From the NCBI RefSeq assembly GCF_025399195.1, contig NW_026252144.1:1-64000 (forward strand): 64,000 nucleotides of DNA, in the 5' to 3' direction. This DNA is from Umbelopsis ramanniana AG. Its lineage: Eukaryota; Mucoromycota; Umbelopsidomycetes; Umbelopsidales; Umbelopsidaceae. This document shows, one piece after another, positions 56,888-64,000 of this stretch (the stretch's first letter is position 1; each line of letters starts with the position of its first letter). The translations under genes were made by a program, and so were the position numbers. The notes beneath the pieces were generated by a model. That model worked only from the letters and a program-made list of their open reading frames with translations. It made no database searches and was not told the DNA's origin.

Positions 56888-58790
56888 ATGGGCACTAATG
56901 AACATGGTGCGTAGTCGCAATGTTTGGAACGTTCTGATCTGTTGTTCTCGAAATGATTACTCAACTACTCATCAACATGCTGTAGCCAGCAAGAGAAGAG
57001 CAGACGCGTTAGAAAAGGAAGCTCCAGCCAAGATCGGTATGTACTCCGCGTTCCTGGACGTCGAGACAATATAACCCTACTAAACTTGGGCGGCTTTCTT
57101 GAAAAAATCCCGTCATAGCACGAGGAGCTAGTAATGCTACCATTCATCCGTTCTTTACGTCACCTCAAGCCTCCAAGAAATTCAATATCTCATGGGAAGG
57201 ATCCAATGATTCCATATTAAGCGCCGTGACCCGTGAATCGGATGATACTCGGACTAAAATTGCTGCCTTTGATCTTGTAAGTACGACGGTGAATGCAATT
57301 ATGCTACGGACGGGGACTAATGTGGCATGGAAAGGATGGAACGCTTATATTGACAGCGAGCGGTAGGACGTTTGCCAAAGATGAAAATGACTGGAAATGG
57401 CTAAGCGCGTCTGTGCCCAAGAAGTTAGAAAGTCTACACAAGGATGGGTAAGGCTGGCTGAAGAGATAGAGGGATGGATGGGACGTATTCTGATGTTGGA
57501 CATTTAGGTATGCTATTGCCATACTGAGCAATCAAAATGGACTGAACTCTGCATCGAAAGTGACAGCCTTCAAGCGCAAGCTGGCCACTATATTATCCCA
57601 GGTAGGGAGAATTACAGTTACCATCGAAAAGAATAGCATGGAGACTGTTGCGTGCTGGGGCTCGATGGCAAAAGTTGACTTACATACCTTGGGTCAGCTC
57701 TCCATTTCAGTGAGGTTGATTGCAGCAATGAAGAAGGATATAAACAGAAAGCCGGCGACGGGCATGTGGGAGTTGCTACAGAAGAGTGTCAATGGAAAAA
57801 TAGGTAGAAGCTGTTTTTGATGTTTTGTGAAATGTTCAGCGACTGAAACTGATCTCTAAACAGATCTAGGAGAGAGTTTTTATATTGGAGATGCAGCTGG
57901 AAGAGCTGAAGGGTGGAAAGTCAAGGCGAAGAAGGACCATTCATGTGGCGACCGCAAGTTTGCAGACAATATTGGTATTCAATTCCAAACGCCGGAGGAG
58001 TTCTTTTTTAATGAATCGCCCGTCAAGTTTAGCTGGGGCGGGTTTGATCCCAAGAAGGCGACGACAGAAGGTGTGTATTGAGCATTCATCGTCGCTACGG
58101 TCCATGGTCGCTGACACATCCTATACAACCTGTAGGTCCAGTGTGTTCGCCTGCCGATACGCCACTTGTTCCAGAAGATGGTCACCAAGAAGTGATTGTT
58201 TTTGTCGGCTACCCAGCTAGTGGTAAATCCACTTTTGCCCATAAGCATCTGGTGCCCAAGGGCTATGCCTATATCAATCAGGTAACGCTTTGGAAGCTAG
58301 TGATCCTTTATACATGCGTCGGTCATCTCACCCATCCGTCTCAAATAGGACACATTGAAGACTCGAGAAAAGTGTATAGCAGCTTGTCGTGCTGCTTTAG
58401 CAGAAGGGAAATCAGTGGTGATAGGTAAATGCTATGGATCATGCATTGTATGTCTAAAGGCCAACGCTGACGGTTCCAATACTAGATAACACGAATGCAG
58501 AGAGATACACTCGCGAGTATTATATTAAAGCAGCCAAAGACAGGAACGCCAAAATTCGATGCTTCTGGTTCACTGCTTCGAGGGAACTCGCTGAGCACAA
58601 TAACAGCTACCGGGCGTACAATGCTACTGAAGGTGGTCGTGAGTTACTATCACGCATGGTGTTCCAAATGTTCAGCTCCAAATTGCAGGAACCCAGTATT
58701 TCCGAAGGGTTTGAAGAGATTAAGAAGATTCATTTTATATTGGACGGCTCCGAAGAGGAGCGAAAAAAGTGGCAGCAATGGTGGAGCTAG
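56888..58790 (+). CDS. PNKP: Polynucleotide kinase 3'-phosphatase
   Basis: Ten exons (56888-56906, 56986-57036, 57119-57276, 57335-57447, 57508-57601, 57698-57803, 57864-58070, 58136-58281, 58349-58424, 58486-58790) join to 424 residues. The HAD phosphatase shows FDLDGTL (74-80), AILSNQNGL, RKPATGMWE and FYIGDAAGR. The kinase shows the P-loop GYPASGKST (274-282), DTLKTREKC and DNTNAERYTREYYI. There is no FHA domain, as in fission-yeast Pnk1. It cleans 3'-phosphate and 5'-OH ends for break repair. NATIHPFF (29-36) looks like a degenerate PCNA-interaction box (Asn for Gln). The first exon is a choice: it needs a 79-nt intron with a GTGCGT donor. The alternative start at 56775 would add an untypical leader. 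Confidence 0.92.
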
Positions 58791-59077
58791 TGCTGGCTGG
58801 CCACAATGTATAGGTAGCAAAGCAATGAATAAAACGAGAAATTTGATTCACTTGTAAGCTACCCATTGAAACCGCAGTAAGTTTGATTTTCAATTCACAG
58901 TATGAACTGTAGCGCAATAAGTAGAACATGACCTAGGACATGCATCAAGTTCCATGTAATCAACAATATACAATATTCCACGGAAAGGATGAATGAATGA
59001 ATCAGAATAACGAAAAGAAGTTTGAATAAATATGAGCCAAGGAGCCCATCCACCTGACTGCACAAGATCCTGCCGCC

Positions 59078-60254
59078 TTATTCATCGTCCACTCGGTCTG
59101 CTGGTTCCGAGCCTTGATCCTCATCTCCTGCATCCTCCGCGCCAATAGTAGATGTATCGGTGTCATCGGGTATCTCCTGTACAGTAGATGTTGAAGACCG
59201 TCGCGATAGAATAGCAGGTGATTCAGACGTCGGTGAGTTTGACGATGGTTCGTCGCCATCTGTACTGCGAGGTATGATGAGGAGGGACTTTGGAATGAGA
59301 GAATACTTTTTGGACAAGCGGACGAATCTGCTATGTAAGCATGTTTCATTCTAGAAGAAAGTATCAGAAGCATTAGATCAAGCCCATGGTGGTAAAATTA
59401 GGACGTGACTAGCTCACCTCAAAAAACTCAAATGCTTCCCTATGGTGAAAGTAGGCATGTGCGAATATACGATACAACCGACGTGCGATGGCTTGAAGAT
59501 GTTTCAATGAAGGTTCTGGAATAGAGATCCTAAGAAGAGGTTTTTGTTCGGTTAGCACACGTATTCGTGTACTTGCCATGCCACGCCGCGTCACATACCT
59601 GCTAGGAAAGTATTTTGAATTGTTTAAGAGCATAGTGGCTCCGTCCAAAGTATGAACGATGTAGTCGATGGCAGGGCACTATTGAAGATCAGCCAGCGTG
59701 AGCAATGGATTCGATGGTGACAAGCTAATAGTTCTACATACGGATTTGGTGACTGGATGCGCTGCGCAAAGGTACAGCCAGCCGTCAGCTTTCATTTCAG
59801 GACAGGAGTCTACGGTGCATTCGGAATCCAGACTGGGTATAAGATAATTCAGTTGCGAGCATAGCTGTCTGATAAAGCAAAAGTAGAGGAATGGAGACGT
59901 TTAGCTAGGATCAGGTCAGCCCTTCACCATGTTGTGCGAAGGGTACCTCAAATGCTCATATTGCCAGATCTCCGCATCGATGCCCTCTGGCAAGTCTATT
60001 AAGCGCTGTATGTCAGTGTAATCTTCCCTCAGCAGTTGTTGCAAGTACTCTTGTACTGAAAATGACGACTCAATGTCGTCTAATGCTAGCGTTGGCCATT
60101 GGAAGGTGTCCTAATGTGGAAAGCCCGTTGGTTACATGGCCAGCAGTGTGCACAAGAGGCTCTATATGCCTACCTCGACGTGTGAACCAGGATATAACCT
60201 TCGTAAAGGAGTGTTTGATGTCGTTGTGGTTGATTCTTCGACGGCTGTGGTCAT
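59078..60254 (-). CDS. MOB4/phocein-like MOB family protein
   Basis: Six exons (60254-60174, 60110-59947, 59868-59742, 59678-59599, 59529-59418, 59350-59078) give 278 residues. The start [20 protein letters not shown] leads to [34 protein letters not shown], the zinc Cys pair in [48 protein letters not shown] and the His pair in [20 protein letters not shown] and the KYFPSR motif put it with MOB4/phocein, a STRIPAK complex subunit, rather than MOB1. The C-terminal ~55 residues are an acidic Ser-rich extension. It converges with PNKP across 287 bp. Confidence 0.92.
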
Positions 60255-60973
60255 TGTGTATTGAATAGGAGCCGAAAGTGTGGATAGCGGTGATTTGCCT
60301 TTGCCAAATTCTGCATGAGGACGTTACTTTAAAATTTTAGCTTTTGGCGAATGAAATGGCGCGCGTCTATGCCAACATAGCGCTGTAGGGCCAAAAGCGT
60401 GATGCGGTCGAACAGGATGCATTATTTTATAAGAGACTCAATACTATGGTGTGATTCGTCCAAGGTATATATTTGATTCAGCGGCTGCTTCGTCTTGTAC
60501 AGCCGTGCCTGAAATGCTTACGACGCTGTAGACGTTCAAGATACAGCTCTACACCATGGACCCCATCCGATTCCCTTTCAGTGCAACAATGACTTCCTTC
60601 TGCTCTACAATACCCATGTTTCACAACACCGTAGGCTTGGAGTGACTTGCATATGCAGCTACTGATACACACTTTCTAATCTGACCTTCAAACTAATTTC
60701 CACAGAATCCGTAGCTTAGCTTGAAAGGTGGTGTCACAGCGGCCACAGTTCTTTTTTTTTTTTTGTCAATATAGGCCCGGACTAACATTCACTGCCAAAA
60801 CACAGGCGAAAACAAAAAGTCAAATGGGATACATAGTTTATAGACGTGGGTTCTATGGTGTAATATTAAATGGAAAGAGCAACACATTAACTGGAAGAGA
60901 AATAAAGCTAGTTACATTACGATGAATAGGTATTTACAATACACTGTGACAATTATACAAAGTGTTTTCTGGC
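60255..60973. other. Intergenic, no gene seen
   Basis: 5' flank of MOB4 and 3' flank of the glycosyltransferase. A T-run lies near 60751. Short frames (60478-60672 minus, 60728-60925 plus) have no family resemblance. Confidence 0.4.
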
Positions 60974-62109
60974 TCATTTCACTTTTTCGTCCCCTTCCTC
61001 CTGCTCCTTATGTAGCTGGCTCACTGCGGCATCGGCTGTCTCTACCATGGTCTGGTTGACATACCACAATCCATGTTGTCGCAACGCATCACGCTTTTCG
61101 TCAGCAACCTAAATAAGAATAAGCAGTTAGTCCCAAAAATAACCAGCAGCAGCAGTTGTGGTACCGGTGTCACCACCCAAAAAAATAAATAATTAATTAC
61201 CAGGTAGTTTGCGTGAGCAATGTAGGGTTGGACACCCCATCGCTGCGGTACATCGTTTTGAAAGTAGGCGAATCCATTGGGGAATAGGAACAGATCCAAT
61301 AAAACCACAGGGGAAGTGCGCATATCCATATCAAGATTATACAACGCCTTGTTCATGGCGCCTTGTTGTGTATATTCACCCGTATCCTGAAGCTCAATGG
61401 TGTCTGCTAGTAGCTTCTTCATTGAATATTCGGGCCGCATGATATAAAATCCACTGTTGATGTTGGTTTGATCATATCCTTCTTGTTGAAACAACACATG
61501 GGACTCTTGACGCACGCTCAGTCGGCCAGCCAAAAAGTCAACCACATGTGGCTGAAGCCATACGATATCGACGTCTGAGAAAAAGACAGTGAATCCAAAG
61601 TAAAGCAATCGCTGGACCACTAAAGTTTTGGCGTGGGTGATGGCTGCATAGGTTGGTGAGTAATAGTCTGAGAAAGTTGCTTCAATAGGTTTGTGGAACC
61701 ATTCGTATGGAATCTTCGACGCATGGTTGCCGTAGCCGCTGGCTTCGAGATGGTTGTAAAGGTCATCGTCGATGCAAAACACCACATACTTCTCATGACC
61801 AGTTTTCTCCAAAGATATGATCCAATTGTAGACGTAATCCCGCATACCATAGTTGGCAGTGGCGATAACAAGGATGTTGTCCTGTGACAACTGATCTCGG
61901 ATCTTGTTCATGAAGTTTTCCTCTGGCTCGGGAAAGGTTTGCTTCAGAATAAGATCAGATTGATTGACTATTGGAAGTTGTTCTTCCTGGACGTATTCAG
62001 AGGGTATATTTCGAACAACTTGGGTATAGCTTGATGAAAGATAGAACATGGACAATAAGACCACACAAGCTAGAAGTCCCAAACCCGAGAGTTTCGTTCT
62101 AGGTTCCAT
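60974..62109 (-). CDS. DxD nucleotide-diphospho-sugar transferase, type II membrane protein
   Basis: Two exons (62109-61201, 61108-60974) give 347 residues. The chosen start (MEPRTKLSGLGLLACVVLLS) gives a short basic cytosolic end and a signal anchor, as in Golgi enzymes. An upstream in-frame ATG at 62181 would add 24 residues before the anchor. Motifs are VIATANYGMRDYVYNWI, CIDDDLYNHL, FFSDVDIVWLQP (the DxD metal and nucleotide-sugar site), TNINSGFYIMRP and QRWGVQPYIAHANYL. These are the pattern of Nucleotid_trans (PF03407) proteins, which add sugars such as galactose, xylose or arabinose. The donor and acceptor are unknown. Confidence 0.88.
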
Positions 62110-62369
62110 ATTGAAGTGATTGCGATGAAAAGAATGGAGAGTTGCTCGGGATGAGGAGAAGCGAGAAAAATAAATTCCCAAATAAATAAAAGGTCGGTGC
62201 CTGAGTGTTATTTCAATTCTGGAGCTGAAACGTGACTTAATGAAAGTCCGTCGTATTCCTCATATTCTGCCAAAGTTTATCGCTGCTTCGGTCAGTCGTT
62301 CGGCTTTGACGGACAGGATAAAGACTAAACCCACCCACCTATGTAAACCGACACACCTCTTCTTTCACC

Positions 62370-63847
62370 ATGCTCTTTACCAATGCCTTGTTGACAAGGC
62401 TAACGGACTATTTCGCTTTAGACTTTGGTCAATCCGACACTAACTGGCTCTCTAACCCAGCAGCTAAAGGCAACTCCGACGCCAAGCTTGTACGAAATTC
62501 TAGTGACACCGATTGGTTTATGGGCGAGTTCCCGCTGGCCTTGCTTTTCAAGTATTTCATCGATACATCCATACTGGAGAAAATAAAAACCAAGGGCTAC
62601 GATGTTGAGTTCGAGTTGAATACAGTCGATCCCTTTGTTCACAAAATCACTTTGGCCGATGGTTCACAGGGATCTACTGAGATTATCTTTCAAGGTTGGC
62701 CGCAAACCTAGCATTTTCCGCTTTTGAACTGAACCGAAATTTTTTTTCTTCATATGACGATTAACGTTTATCCAGGCTTTTTTCGGCGAAAACTTTACCA
62801 GTTGCAAGATTTCAAGACCTTCCAACGCCTTGGCCGATCCACTCCCCCCATTTCATCTTTCATACCCAATATCAGGATTGACCACCTTGTGGACCAGTTA
62901 CAGCAGTTGTACGGGACGCTGGGTATCTCCAGCACAACCATCGAGTGGATGTGTCTGCAAGATCCGCGTGCAAAGTTTACTTATCAACGGCCACAACTGC
63001 CTGGACAGCAGTATCCAGGTGAGTGCTTGGGGGGTTTTTCGGCGCTGATGCATGCGGCACCTCAATGTTTTATTCCTCCCCCACCGCCACACAGGTCTTG
63101 GCATGAGTAACGATATCTTGACTTTAACAATCACTATGGCCCGAGAGCAATGTAAGTCAAGCGGCTCGTGAATCCATTGTCGTCATACGCTAATTTTCAT
63201 AAATCAAAAATTTTTTTGTTTTCAATCTCATTAGCGCGAGACGCCGTTTGCGTTCAGCCCGACCATTTTCACAATGCGCTATTCTTTCAGAGGAAGGGAT
63301 TCATATATTTGAATCCAGCGTACCAGGCTGTATTTGATGTGCTGTGTGGTACGTTTGGTGAATTTTGAGCTATGGAGTTCTAACGCTGACGATGTTCCAT
63401 AGAAAACCTAGAGGACGATATCAGCACACATGGGCTGGCCTATGTGTCGTGGGCTATCCAGTATGGCTACGTGAAGGACTGCAATGGAAGTGCATTCAGG
63501 TACGGGTAGATAAGAAACATAAATTAAAATTAAGCTGAGGTTTAATTCGGTTTTCCAGTTGGCAGTTGGAAGAGCAACTGTATCCTGTGTCCGACAAGCT
63601 GAGCGCCGTGCTTGATTCTTTGGCGTATTGGAACATGTACAGTCAGTACAAGCAGCAATGCTCAGCCTACTTTTTGAACCATCAGGAAACCATCGCCATA
63701 GCTCAGTATTCTTGCGCTCGGCAAAAGCTCGTCAAATACCACGCTGTCATTGGCGGGTTCCACCGACGAAGCTCGAGCCACCAGTGTAACTTCCAGATGC
63801 TTGACGCATGGAACCAAGCCGGTGCCAGACCCGACAGTGTATGCTAG
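62370..63847 (+). CDS. Conserved-looking protein of unknown function
   Basis: Six exons (62370-62694, 62776-63018, 63095-63151, 63235-63348, 63403-63499, 63559-63847) join in frame to 374 residues, every junction GT-AG, so the gene is real. I do not recognise the family. There is no signal peptide or membrane segment. Notable parts are a His-containing segment CVQPDHFHNALFFQRKGF, WAIQYGYVKDC, YWNMYSQYKQQCSAYF and a Cys/His-containing end (HAVIGGFHRRSSSHQCNFQM). The amphipathic, aromatic-rich helices suggest a globular cytosolic protein. The start (MLFTNALLTRLTDYF) is the first ATG of the frame, about 260 bp from the divergent glycosyltransferase. Confidence 0.75.
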
Positions 63848-63952
63848 GAAGCGACATGGCATTTATTGTCTAATCGCCCTGCTCGGAGATACCCACGGCT
63901 GGAGAAATTGCAACATACCATAAAACCAACACGGCATAGAATAACCGAGCTA

Positions 63953-63990
63953 AAACATGGCATGATATGACATGGCATGACCTGACATGA
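63953..63990. repeat. CATG-rich short repeat
   Basis: ACATGGCATGA-like units repeat about three times at the window edge. It is low-complexity, and no function is seen. Confidence 0.5.
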
Positions 63991-64000
63991 AATAAAGTGA

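Noticed and set aside
60478-60925. Small ORFs between MOB4 and the glycosyltransferase
   Set aside because: No family resemblance. They lie in flanking untranslated sequence.

Overview
The window is nuclear DNA of a filamentous fungus, most likely an early-diverging Mucoromycota (Mucorales-like) species. The evidence is AT-rich intergenic DNA, genes with many 50-80 bp GT-AG introns, and gene families typical of that phylum: a C-terminal TnpB/Fanzor-type remnant, several copies of a repeated PD-(D/E)XK-like hypothetical family, and a hAT transposase. All exon coordinates were built by hand from splice signals and reading-frame continuity. Family names rest on recognised motifs, not on database searches.

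Layout. 1-4.6 kb is repeat-rich and almost gene-free: a ~57-bp tandem array with four-unit higher-order structure, a 92-bp tandem array, and the 3' end of a TnpB/Fanzor-like gene. 4.6-12.0 kb holds four intronless genes in two divergent pairs: a DUF2264/GH154-like protein, an MFS sugar transporter, a GH88 unsaturated glucuronyl hydrolase and a PL38-like (Alginate_lyase fold) polyuronate lyase. None has a visible signal peptide. Together they read as an uptake and intracellular degradation route for oligo-glucuronides, possibly from glucuronic-acid-rich polymers such as those of Mucoromycota walls. This is the most interesting system in the window. 14-16.1 kb is a Kelch-repeat membrane protein. 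16.1-36.6 kb is a repeat and transposon graveyard. It contains a hAT transposase gene whose frame is intact but whose presumed catalytic Glu is lost, a ~1-kb direct duplication, a TGACGT array, an inverted pair of decayed PD-(D/E)XK-like genes, a third decayed relative, an intronless membrane-protein ORF and one tRNA-Trp(CCA).

36.6-64 kb is a dense housekeeping block with short intergenic gaps: an SLC45/SUT-type sugar transporter, PWP1, an ATZ/TRZ-type amidohydrolase, RAD51C, BCD1 (interrupted by a 100-N assembly gap), an Sso-type syntaxin, DENR/TMA22, a large RasGEF, a GPI-anchored wall protein, PNKP, MOB4/phocein, a DxD glycosyltransferase and a conserved-looking gene I do not recognise. 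Divergent pairs with very short gaps (RAD51C/BCD1 151 bp, GPI protein/PNKP 226 bp) probably share promoters. The contrast between the intronless uronide cluster, flanked by repeats, and the intron-rich housekeeping block suggests that the cluster arrived by horizontal transfer. The donor cannot be named from the sequence alone.
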